Shown here in pieces: positions 1 through 6,532 of a stretch of DNA of 9,766 bases; position 1 is the first letter of the stretch, and each line of letters opens with the position of its first letter. Source of the DNA: Clostridiales bacterium (GTDB taxonomy: Bacteria; Bacillota; Clostridia; Lachnospirales; Lachnospiraceae); assembly GCA_020859965.1 (NCBI GenBank), contig JAJBVF010000308.1, forward strand, positions 1 through 9,766, read 5' to 3'. The notes beneath the pieces were generated by a model, which saw only the letters and a program-made list of their open reading frames with translations, made no database searches and was not told where the DNA came from. A program made the position numbers and the translations under genes.

Positions 1-180
1 CTCCTATAATATACCTCACGTAATCTTTTTTCGATAAAAATAAACAATTTTCACAAATTTTTTAAGTAATTTTTGGTTACATTCTTGCAAATCTTGTTAA
101 AATGTATCGCTTGTGGATATCTTCTCAGATCCGTCGGACAACGTCTTTTTGCACCAGTGGATAACTACGAACAATTATAG
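1..180. other. AT-rich intergenic region with two DnaA-box-like sites, left edge
   Basis: No gene is visible here. Bases 1-110 are very AT-rich. TGTGGATAT at 112-120 and AGTGGATAA at 156-164 each match the DnaA box TGTGGATAA at 8 of 9 positions, in the same orientation. On the minus strand the first bases read TATAGGAG, which could be a ribosome binding site for a gene starting just outside the window. An origin or dnaA-proximal region is possible but unproven. Confidence 0.35.
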
Positions 181-225
181 AAAAAACACGCAGTTCCAAG
201 TCTGTGTCTCTGGAACTGCGTGTTT
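181..225 (-). terminator. Rho-independent terminator after murA
   Basis: A perfect 15-bp inverted repeat (184-198 with 211-225) encloses a 12-nt loop. On the minus strand the stem is followed directly by a run of T (complement of the A run 181-186). It starts 77 bases past the murA stop codon. This is the only textbook intrinsic terminator in the window and probably ends the whole minus-strand transcript. Confidence 0.9.
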
Positions 226-301
226 CTCGATCTGCCTGTTTTTCTGTTTTTCTATTTTATTAATCATTCAAATCGCTAATATATGATTTTCCGCCTCTGC
301 A

Positions 302-1594
302 TCACCCCGTCCGCAGGCGGAATTTCATCGCTTCTTTTTCGCTGTTGATCTTCTCGATCTCTGCGCCGAGGCTCCTGAGTTTTTCATCAAAGCACTCATA
401 ACCGCGCTGAATATATACGATATCGTCGATCGTCGTGATGCCTTCTGCGGCAAGACCAGCGATGACGAGCGCTGCGCCTGCCCGCAGGTCCGGCGCACTG
501 ACGCGTGCTCCGGTCAGTTTCTCTACGCCTGAGATGATCGCGGTATTGCCCTCGACACGGACGTCTGCACCCATGCGGGTCAGCTCGTCCATATATTTAA
601 AACGATTTTCAAAAATACTCTCTGTCACGATGCTGGTACCGCGCGCCAGCGCCAGTGTGACGCCGATCTGCGGCTGCATGTCAGTCGGATAGCCCGGATA
701 AGGGAGGGTCTTGACATTTGTGCTGCTTAAACGCTTGGAAGCTACGACACGAACGGCATTGTCAAACTCTTCGACCTCGCAGTCGATCTCCAGCAGCTTG
801 GCTGTAGTCGCTTCCAGATGCTTCGGGATGACATTCTTCACCATCACGTCGCCTTTGGTAGCCGCGGCCGCGAACATGAAGGTACCTGCCTCGATCTGAT
901 CCGGAATGATGGAATACTCGGTCCGATGGAGCTTTGCCACACCACGGATACGGATCACATCCGTACCGGCACCGCGGATATTGGCTCCCATGCTGTTCAG
1001 GAAGTTCGCCACGTCTACGACATGCGGCTCACGGGCACAGTTCTCAATAATCGTGTAACCCTCAGCCATCGCCGCAGCCATCATGATGTTGATGGTCGCT
1101 CCCACGGAAACAGTGTCCAGGAAAATATGGCTGCCGTGCAAATGATCCGCCTGCGCGATGATAAAGCCATTGCGGATCGTCACCTTCGCTCCCAACGCCT
1201 TGAATCCTTTGATATGAAGGTCGATGGGTCTGCTGCCGATGTTGCAGCCGCCGGGAAGCGGCACTTCGGCTTTTTTGTATTTGCCAAGCAGAGCGCCGAT
1301 CAGATAATAGGACGCTCTGATTTTTTTGATATATTCATAGTCTACGCTGACGTCTCCGATGTCCTTGCTGTTCATCATGACTGCGTGCCGCGTGATCCGG
1401 TCGACCCGGACGCCAATGCTTTCCATCGCTTCCAGCAGGACATTGATGTCCCTCACATCCGGAAGGTTGTCAATCAGCACAGTATCGTCTGTCATAATGG
1501 CAGCCGCCAGGATACCAAGCGCCGCGTTTTTGGCCCCGGAAATCTCTACCTCACCTACCAGTGGATTTCCGCCTCTGATGATATACTGTTCCAT
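302..1594 (-). CDS. murA: UDP-N-acetylglucosamine 1-carboxyvinyltransferase (MurA; MurAB/MurZ-like paralogue)
   Basis: Catalyses the first committed step of peptidoglycan synthesis in the cytoplasm: transfer of enolpyruvate from PEP to UDP-GlcNAc. The 430-residue product is full length for the family. Visible landmarks are SGAKNAALGILAAA (19-32) with the Lys22/Asn23 pair, PGGCNIGSRPIDLHIKG (114-130) with the PEP-binding, fosfomycin-target Cys117, YPTDMQP (302-308) with the general acid/base Asp305, DLRAGAALV (369-377) and the late Arg in QRGYE (397-401). The stretch KKIRASYYLIGALLGKYKKA and the PDQIEAGTF motif recall the second Bacillota paralogue (MurAB/MurZ) more than MurAA; this is from memory, not an alignment. 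The ATG start follows AGAGG by 6 nt. The gene is the last before a strong terminator and has its own promoter near 1880-1907, so it is probably transcribed both alone and by readthrough from the flavin reductase gene. Confidence 0.97.
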   Translation of the reverse strand: MEQYIIRGGNPLVGEVEISGAKNAALGILAAAIMTDDTVLIDNLPDVRDINVLLEAMESIGVRVDRITRHAVMMNSKDIGDVSVDYEYIKKIRASYYLIGALLGKYKKAEVPLPGGCNIGSRPIDLHIKGFKALGAKVTIRNGFIIAQADHLHGSHIFLDTVSVGATINIMMAAAMAEGYTIIENCAREPHVVDVANFLNSMGANIRGAGTDVIRIRGVAKLHRTEYSIIPDQIEAGTFMFAAAATKGDVMVKNVIPKHLEATTAKLLEIDCEVEEFDNAVRVVASKRLSSTNVKTLPYPGYPTDMQPQIGVTLALARGTSIVTESIFENRFKYMDELTRMGADVRVEGNTAIISGVEKLTGARVSAPDLRAGAALVIAGLAAEGITTIDDIVYIQRGYECFDEKLRSLGAEIEKINSEKEAMKFRLRTG

Positions 1595-1885
1595 AGATTA
1601 CCTCTGCTATCGTTTATCCATACTCCCTGAATTACTTTACCCGTTCCAGCTCTGTCTTGCTTCGGCTTTCCCCCTGATCGAGCAGGACGCTTTTCCTCAT
1701 ACCCGCGCTGCAGAAAAAAATTCGTGTTCAGAACAAAGCATAGTCTCCGATTCTCCCCTTCCGGAGACCTGCTGCAAGCGGATATGTCTTAAAAATCTCT
1801 CTGTAACTTCGTTCCCTTTGCCTTTATATCCCTTCCCTTGTGCCTAAAACAGCTCCTGGTAGAAGGCGAAATTAGTATAAGTATA
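1595..1885 (-). other. Long putative murA leader with an inverted repeat
   Basis: If transcription starts just downstream of the -10 element at 1880-1885, the murA mRNA has a leader of about 280 nt with no convincing gene in it. It contains a perfect 7-bp inverted repeat, GTCTCCG...CGGAGAC (1743-1749 with 1762-1768, 12-nt loop), and purine-rich stretches on the minus strand. No known riboswitch fold was recognised by eye. The murA ribosome binding site AGAGG lies at 1601-1605. Confidence 0.4.
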
Positions 1886-1907
1886 CCACTTTTTAATCGA
1901 TTGTAAA
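1880..1907 (-). promoter_or_regulatory. Promoter of murA (sigma-A type)
   Basis: On the minus strand, TTTACA (complement of 1902-1907) is followed after 16 bases by TATACT (complement of 1880-1885). It sits in an AT-rich tract between the flavin reductase stop codon and murA. Both hexamers match the housekeeping consensus at 5 of 6 positions. A second TATACT 6 bases further on is a less well spaced alternative. Confidence 0.7.
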
Positions 1908-1992
1908 CAAAATTTCACAAATTATCAATTTTTCGTCACAATGAACCAAACATACATTCGGTCTTTGATTTCGCACCGCAAAGTTTGTCCAT

Positions 1993-2568
1993 TTACTGCC
2001 TTGAGGCTTTTTTCCGGACACTGTATCCAAAGCTTCCCAGAGTCTCTCCCAGCGAAAAGTAGGTGCCATGGGAATAAACCATGAGTTCCGCATCATTCAG
2101 GTGAAATTTGCCCTGCTCGTCCAGATAGGTATCATCTACATCTACACCGAGCACTTCCGAAAGAAACATATGATGAGAACCCAGCTCCAGCACTTCCTTT
2201 ACGCGGCACTCAATATTCACCGGGCTTTCTTCGATCAGCGGCGCCTGAACGTAAGCAGATGGAGCTGCGGTCAGGTGAGCTTCCCGGAATTTATCCACGT
2301 CACGGCCGGACCGAACACCGCAGTAGTCGGTCGCCCGCACAAGTTTTTTCGTCGTCAGATTGATGACAAACTCTCCGGTCTCGCGGATAATGCCGTAGGA
2401 ATAGCGCTCCGGCCGGATAGAAATCGATACCATTGCCGGATTCGTACAGATCGTACCCGCCCAGGCAACCGTAATGATATTCGGCCGCTCGTCCGGGCGC
2501 GCGCAGCTTATCATAACAGCCGGCAGCGGATAAAGCATGTTGCCGGCTTTCCATAATTCTCTTCCCAA
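1993..2568 (-). CDS. Flavin reductase-like, FMN-binding split-barrel protein
   Basis: A 191-residue protein of the flavin reductase-like family, whose members bind FMN in a split beta-barrel and often reduce free flavin or serve as NAD(P)H-dependent oxidoreductases; the partner here is unknown. Visible family features are NIITVAWAGT (30-39), the RPERYSY segment (52-58), GEFVINL (65-71), DYCGVRSGRDVDKF (81-94) and GSHHMF (130-135). There is no signal peptide or membrane segment, so it is cytoplasmic. The start is a TTG codon: AGGAGG lies 7 nt upstream (2576-2581), and the first in-frame ATG is ten codons later and lacks such a site. It starts 38 bases after the pyrophosphatase stop, so cotranscription is likely. 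No terminator is evident behind it. The physiological substrate cannot be read from the sequence. Confidence 0.9.
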   Translation of the reverse strand: MGRELWKAGNMLYPLPAVMISCARPDERPNIITVAWAGTICTNPAMVSISIRPERYSYGIIRETGEFVINLTTKKLVRATDYCGVRSGRDVDKFREAHLTAAPSAYVQAPLIEESPVNIECRVKEVLELGSHHMFLSEVLGVDVDDTYLDEQGKFHLNDAELMVYSHGTYFSLGETLGSFGYSVRKKASRQ

Positions 2569-2575
2569 TTTTGTG

Positions 2576-2581
2576 CCTCCT
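2576..2581 (-). promoter_or_regulatory. Ribosome binding site deciding the TTG start of the flavin reductase gene
   Basis: A perfect AGGAGG on the minus strand lies 7 nt before TTG (2568-2566). It is the reason for choosing a non-ATG start. Confidence 0.8.
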
Positions 2582-2606
2582 GCTTCCTCATATTTTGACC
2601 CTGGTA

Positions 2607-4343
2607 TTATCCCCCTGTGATCTGGCTGATACCGCTCATCAGGGATGGCACCAGCTGCTTTTTGCGGGAGACGACGCCATTAAGGTAAACGCAGCCGTCT
2701 TCCAGTTTTTCATGAAAGGCCGCATCAATGATGTCCTCATCGTCATTACCAAAGCAGATCAGGTCGCTTCCTTCCTCCAGGATATTGGTCAGCATGAAGC
2801 AAACCATATCCACCTCTTTTTTCTCAACCATATTTTTCAAAAACGGCAGGATCCGTGTTTTGATGCTTTTCAGTTCCTCTGCACTCATGGATGTGAGCTG
2901 CCCGACGCCGACGTTCATGTCGCCCAGTTCAAATGTCTTAAAGTCCTGATAGCAGATCTCTTCCGGGGTTTTTGTGGAGAGATCGCTGCCTGCAGCGAAC
3001 ATTTTCTTCGCAAAGCTCTCGCATTCAATCCCTGCGATGGAAGCCAGCGCCCGCGCCGCGTCCACATCCATCGGTGTACAGGTCGGTGAGCGGAAAATCA
3101 GCGTATCCGACAGAATCGCACTGCACATCAGTCCCGCGATATTGGCCGGGATCTCTATGCAGTTTTCCCGGAACATCTGATAAATAATCGTGCTGGTACA
3201 GCCGACCGGCTGATTGCGGAAGTAGACCGGATTGATCGTTTCCAGCGAGCCGAGGCGATGATGGTCTATAATTTCCATAATCTCCGCGTCGAGCACATTG
3301 TCCACAGCCTGAGAGACCTCGTTGTGGTCGACCAGGATCAGACCGCGCTTGCGCACGCCCAACAGATTCCGCCTGGAGATCATGCCGACGTAATAGCCGC
3401 CCTTGTCCAGGATCGGAAAATCACGATAGCGCTTTTTGGACATCGTATCCCGGATGGACTCTGTGTAGTCAGAGAGACGGAAGGTCAGAAGGTTCTCTTC
3501 TTTCTGCATGAAAAATTCTACCGGCATGCTCTGGTTGATCAGCCGCGCCACCGCGTAAGTATCAAGCGGGGTCACAATGATCGTACAGCCGCGCTCCGCT
3601 GCAAGCCTTTTGATCGTGCGCGAGACGGGCGCCCCCAGACACACTACGATACAGCCAGCCTGCATTTCAATCGCGCAGAGCTGTCCTTCATAGCGGTTTC
3701 CGAGGATGACCATGTCATGCTCCTCGATGTAGTTTTCCATCACATCCGGGTTTGCTGCCGCAATCACAACCTTGCCCTTATCAAAAAATCCGTCCGGATC
3801 TCCGACAATCATCTCCGCGTCCAGCGTCTCCAGAATATTTTTGTACGGCGTCTTTGCCACGGAGACGATGGAACTGCTATATTCCTCCATGTATGATTTC
3901 GCGATGTCATTGATCGTGATCAGACCCTTCAGCTTGTTTTTGGAATTTGTGATCGGAAGTGTAAAAATATTCTGCTCCTGCATCAGTGTCCATGCACGTT
4001 TCAGGGAAATATTACTTCGTACACCTTCGACCTTGCGGATTTCCATGTCTTTTACACGGGTTCCGATATTTTCCAGCAAAACCGGCTGTTTCGCCTGAAA
4101 ACGTTCCAGCACGTACTGTGTCTCCGCGCTGATCAGTCCGGCCCGTGCCGCTACATAATTGTACGGATCTCCCAGCTGATTCTTTAAATAGGAATACGCA
4201 ATCGCCGAGCAGATCGAGTCGGTATCCGGATTTTTATGCCCGACAATGCAGACTGTGCGCTTGCGCTGTTTCGGACTGCCAAGCCCTGCCTGATCTTTTT
4301 TCCCTTCTGTTTCTTTCAGATTCTCTTTCTCAGATTCGCCCAT
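2607..4343 (-). CDS. Mn-dependent family II inorganic pyrophosphatase with regulatory CBS-DRTGG-CBS insert
   Basis: Hydrolyses PPi to two phosphates in the cytoplasm, pulling PPi-releasing biosynthetic reactions forward. Numbering from this start (578 residues): the DHH domain opens with GHKNPDTDS (35-43) carrying metal ligands His36, Asp40 and Asp42. A large insert follows: a CBS repeat (about 110-155), a DRTGG region (about 180-270, including GAPVSRTIKRLA) and a second CBS repeat (about 285-330). The DHH domain resumes with LVDHNE (337-342) and IIDHH (358-362). The DHHA2 part carries ILSDTLIFRSPT and the SRKKQ substrate-binding motif near 559-563. Described members with this insert are inhibited by AMP/ADP and activated by ATP or diadenosine polyphosphates; that is family knowledge. 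The chosen ATG has GGAG 6 nt upstream (4350-4353). An ATG four codons earlier (4355) is possible but has a poorer site. It follows pdp by 73 bases. Confidence 0.95.
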   Translation of the reverse strand: MGESEKENLKETEGKKDQAGLGSPKQRKRTVCIVGHKNPDTDSICSAIAYSYLKNQLGDPYNYVAARAGLISAETQYVLERFQAKQPVLLENIGTRVKDMEIRKVEGVRSNISLKRAWTLMQEQNIFTLPITNSKNKLKGLITINDIAKSYMEEYSSSIVSVAKTPYKNILETLDAEMIVGDPDGFFDKGKVVIAAANPDVMENYIEEHDMVILGNRYEGQLCAIEMQAGCIVVCLGAPVSRTIKRLAAERGCTIIVTPLDTYAVARLINQSMPVEFFMQKEENLLTFRLSDYTESIRDTMSKKRYRDFPILDKGGYYVGMISRRNLLGVRKRGLILVDHNEVSQAVDNVLDAEIMEIIDHHRLGSLETINPVYFRNQPVGCTSTIIYQMFRENCIEIPANIAGLMCSAILSDTLIFRSPTCTPMDVDAARALASIAGIECESFAKKMFAAGSDLSTKTPEEICYQDFKTFELGDMNVGVGQLTSMSAEELKSIKTRILPFLKNMVEKKEVDMVCFMLTNILEEGSDLICFGNDDEDIIDAAFHEKLEDGCVYLNGVVSRKKQLVPSLMSGISQITGG

Positions 4344-4416
4344 ATCATTCTCCATTTCCCACTGCCCTGCGCAAAACTGCTCTCACCGCAAACTATCCAC
4401 CAGTGCGGAATTGCCT

Positions 4417-5736
4417 TCACCGCACAACGCCCTGCTCAGTCACCCGTGCGTAGATCAGCGGCCGTTTTTCCGGTGCCTCCGCTCCGATGGCCACCGCCTC
4501 CTGCATTCTCTTTCCCGCAGCTTCCGTTTTCCGTTCATCTGAAGTATACAATCTTGCAATGGTCTCGCCCTTCTTCACAGGGTCGCCGGTTTTTTTCTCC
4601 AATATAATACCTGCAAGCGGATCGATGATGCTCTCCTTGGTCTCACGCCCGGCTCCGAGCAGCATCGCCGCGATCCCGATGCCTTCTGAATCCATTTTTG
4701 TAATATAGCCGTCCTCGACCGCTCTGAATTCTGCACAGACCGGCGCTTTTCCCAGCCTTTCCGGATGCCGGATATAGTCAGGATCCCCGCCCTGCCCTTC
4801 AATCATGGCCGCAAGCTTTTCCAGCGCTGCTCCCGAGGCAATCGCTTCACGAGCCAGCTGTTCACAGGAAGCAAGGTCTCCCTTTCCCGCCAGATGCAGC
4901 ATTTGAGAAGCAAGCGCAAGACTCACTTCCGTCAGATCACTGGGGCCATCGCCCTGAAGCGTCCGCACAGCCTCCTCTACTTCGAGAGAATTACCGATCT
5001 GATAGCCGAGCGGAATGTCCATATCCGTGATCAGCGCCGCAATCTTTTTGCCATTGTGTACGCCGATCGCCACCATTTTTTCCGCCAGGCGGATGGAATC
5101 TTCTACTGTCTTCATAAACGCGCCGCTGCCGGTCTTCACATCCAGTACAATACAGTCGCTGCCTGCAGCCAGCTTTTTGCTCATAATCGATGCGGCGATC
5201 AGCGGAACGCTGTCGATTGTCGCTGTTACATCACGCAGCGCGTAAATCTTTTTGTCCGCAGGGGCAAGATTGCCGGACTGCCCCGTCACCGCAATCCCGG
5301 TGCGGCGGACTACGTCCAGAAATTCTTCCTTCGGAAGAGATGTGCGCGTCCCGGGAATCGACTCCAGCTTATCCACCGTGCCGCCGGTATGTCCAAGTCC
5401 GCGTCCGGACAGCTTCGCCACTGTACAGCCGCATGCGGCCACAATCGGCGCAACAATCAGCGTCGTCTTATCGCCGACGCCGCCTGTAGAATGTTTATCC
5501 ACTTTTACACCGGGAAGAACCGACAGATCCAGACGCTCCCCGGAATTTGCCATCGCTTCTGTCAGAAGCGCGGTTTCCTCATCTGTCATCCCCTGAAAAT
5601 AGACCGCCATCAGAAACGCTGACATCTGATAATCCGGGATGTCGCCATTTGTAAAGCCTGTCACCACATGGCGGATCTCTTCTTCTGAGAGAACGCCGCC
5701 ATTTCGTTTCTTTATAATAATATCATACATGCGCAT
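4417..5736 (-). CDS. pdp: Pyrimidine-nucleoside phosphorylase
   Basis: Phosphorolyses uridine, thymidine and deoxyuridine to base plus (deoxy)ribose-1-phosphate. The 439 residues match the family length (about 433). The phosphate-binding KHSTGGVGDK is at 81-90 and the family signature SGRGLGHTGGT at 110-120, continuing into DKLESIPG. The residues known from the Geobacillus enzyme are present at the same numbers: Lys108, Arg168 (YALRDVTATID), Ser183 and Lys187 (AASIMSKKLA). The C-terminal alpha/beta domain with GDPVKKGE (384-391) is complete. Pyrimidine-nucleoside rather than thymidine phosphorylase is inferred from the Bacillota context. The ATG lies 8 nt after AAGGGGG (5745-5751). The gene is separated from cdd by 299 bases of structured repeat sequence, unlike the other gaps in this cluster, so its expression may be partly uncoupled. 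Its product handles the uridine and deoxyuridine made by cdd. Confidence 0.96.
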   Translation of the reverse strand: MRMYDIIIKKRNGGVLSEEEIRHVVTGFTNGDIPDYQMSAFLMAVYFQGMTDEETALLTEAMANSGERLDLSVLPGVKVDKHSTGGVGDKTTLIVAPIVAACGCTVAKLSGRGLGHTGGTVDKLESIPGTRTSLPKEEFLDVVRRTGIAVTGQSGNLAPADKKIYALRDVTATIDSVPLIAASIMSKKLAAGSDCIVLDVKTGSGAFMKTVEDSIRLAEKMVAIGVHNGKKIAALITDMDIPLGYQIGNSLEVEEAVRTLQGDGPSDLTEVSLALASQMLHLAGKGDLASCEQLAREAIASGAALEKLAAMIEGQGGDPDYIRHPERLGKAPVCAEFRAVEDGYITKMDSEGIGIAAMLLGAGRETKESIIDPLAGIILEKKTGDPVKKGETIARLYTSDERKTEAAGKRMQEAVAIGAEAPEKRPLIYARVTEQGVVR

Positions 5737-5764
5737 ATCCGTTTCCCCCTTATTGTACTCCCCC

Positions 5765-5806
5765 GCGAAAACACGTCACCGTGGATTATCATGCCTGCGT
5801 TTTCGC
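5765..5806 (-). promoter_or_regulatory. Hairpin in the pdp 5' leader
   Basis: GCGAAAACGC on the minus strand (complement of 5797-5806) pairs with GTGTTTTCGC (complement of 5765-5774): 10 bp with one G-U pair and a 22-nt loop. A smaller CACG/CGTG stem overlapping one arm could compete with it. No T run follows, so it is not an intrinsic terminator. It ends 14 bases before the pdp Shine-Dalgarno sequence, where it could affect translation or mRNA stability. Confidence 0.4.
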
Positions 5807-5825
5807 TGTTCCGCTGCACTGCTGC

Positions 5826-6042
5826 ACTGTAAAAGCTGATTGCTCCGTTCCTTCGGAACTCCTGCAATCACCACCAGTATTCGCAATCCGGGCTTCTCCG
5901 CTCCGCTTCGGTCGGTGCTAAACGAGCGCCACTGGCGCTCAGCACCGCCCTACTTGCTCATACCGGTTTGGTCGTCTAATATCCAGCCATCTGAGTGCGC
6001 AAACGCCCTCATCTGTCTGGCTATTGACGACGCTTTTACAGT
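5826..6042. repeat. MITE-like element, copy 1 (long form), between cdd and pdp
   Basis: Bounded by inverted repeats CTGTAAAAGC (5827-5836) and GCTTTTACAG (6032-6041). The left end continues as TGATTG exactly as in copy 2 (8602-8688). The right part (5971-6030) is an imperfect hairpin from GTCGTC to GACGAC of about 20 bp. Compared with copy 2 it has an extra 128 bases (5843-5970) with their own strong hairpin. The right end is followed by TA; the left is preceded by CA rather than TA. There is no transposase ORF, so any mobility would be in trans. The right terminal repeat overlaps the last codons of cdd. Confidence 0.6.
5914..5946. repeat. Strong hairpin inside the extra segment of element copy 1
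   Basis: GGTGCT (5914-5919) pairs with AGCACC (5941-5946), and GAGCGCC (5924-5930) pairs with GGCGCTC (5934-5940), giving 13 bp with a 4-nt AAAC bulge and a 3-nt loop. It is followed by no T run on either strand, so it is a structural or repeat feature, not a terminator. Confidence 0.6.
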
Positions 6043-6476
6043 AAATCTTTCGGTCCGAAACCGAGAGGCAGCAGCTCTTTTAAAGTGTAAGACAGATACT
6101 CCCGCGGACTTTTCGCCAGAAGGATCCGAAACGTCTCCGGATCACAGAATTCCATCATCACCTGACGGCAGACTCCGCAGGGCGGGCAATAATCGCCTCC
6201 GGCTTCTGCATAAGCCGCCTCTCCGGAAGAATTTTTCACAGAACCGCCAACAATCGCGATCTGCCGGAACGAGCGGTATCCTTCCGACACTGCCTTGAAG
6301 AAAGCGGTACGCTCCGCGCAATTCGTCGGTGTATAAGCTGCATTCTCAATATTACAGCCCAAAAACACGCGTCCGTCTTCCGCTTCCAGCGCCGCACCCA
6401 CAGCAAAATGAGAATACGGAACATAAGCGCGTTCCCGCGCCTGATAAGCCAGCCGTATCAATTCCAGATCCTGCAT
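6036..6476 (-). CDS. cdd: Cytidine deaminase
   Basis: Zinc-dependent hydrolytic deamination of cytidine and deoxycytidine to uridine and deoxyuridine, feeding the phosphorylase encoded by pdp. In this 146-residue form the substrate-binding CNIENAAY is at 41-48, the catalytic NCAERTA at 52-58 (zinc ligand Cys53, proton shuttle Glu55) and PCGVCRQ at 99-105 (zinc ligands Cys100 and Cys103). Three cysteine ligands are the mark of the small homotetrameric Bacillus-type enzyme. The gap between the two motifs is about a dozen residues longer than I recall for the B. subtilis enzyme (an Ala/Gly/Ser-rich stretch about 82-95). The ATG at 6476 is chosen over one 11 codons upstream because GGAGGTG (6483-6489) sits 6 nt before it and the family begins at this point. 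The TAA stop and the preceding CTG lie inside the terminal repeat of element copy 1. Confidence 0.95.
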   Translation of the reverse strand: MQDLELIRLAYQARERAYVPYSHFAVGAALEAEDGRVFLGCNIENAAYTPTNCAERTAFFKAVSEGYRSFRQIAIVGGSVKNSSGEAAYAEAGGDYCPPCGVCRQVMMEFCDPETFRILLAKSPREYLSYTLKELLPLGFGPKDLL

Positions 6477-6482
6477 AATATC

Positions 6483-6489
6483 CACCTCC
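6483..6489 (-). promoter_or_regulatory. Ribosome binding site deciding the cdd start
   Basis: GGAGGTG on the minus strand, 6 nt before the ATG at 6476. It lies inside the longer upstream reading frame, which argues against the earlier ATG at 6509. Confidence 0.8.
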
Positions 6490-6532
6490 CAAACTCCGGA
6501 TTCTTTCAACCGCCATACAGCGCTTATCGCTG

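Noticed and set aside
818..1630. A 270-codon plus-strand open frame opposite murA
   Set aside because: It is antisense to a complete MurA with all catalytic residues, has His/Arg/Asp-rich composition typical of shadow frames, and no family features.
1697..1741. A 14-codon ORF in the murA leader just after the inverted repeat
   Set aside because: GGAG is only 3 nt from its ATG and the frame is too short to distinguish from chance; not listed as a gene.
1893..2096. A 67-codon minus-strand frame overlapping the end of the flavin reductase gene
   Set aside because: Out of frame with the well supported gene, runs into the murA promoter region and has no convincing ribosome binding site.
4386..4408. 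CCGCA/TGCGG inverted repeat in the pdp-pyrophosphatase gap as a terminator
   Set aside because: Only 5 bp with a 13-nt loop and no T run; not a credible terminator.
4765..5622. A 285-codon plus-strand open frame opposite pdp
   Set aside because: It is a shadow of the pyrimidine-nucleoside phosphorylase gene; Arg/His-rich, with no recognisable motif.
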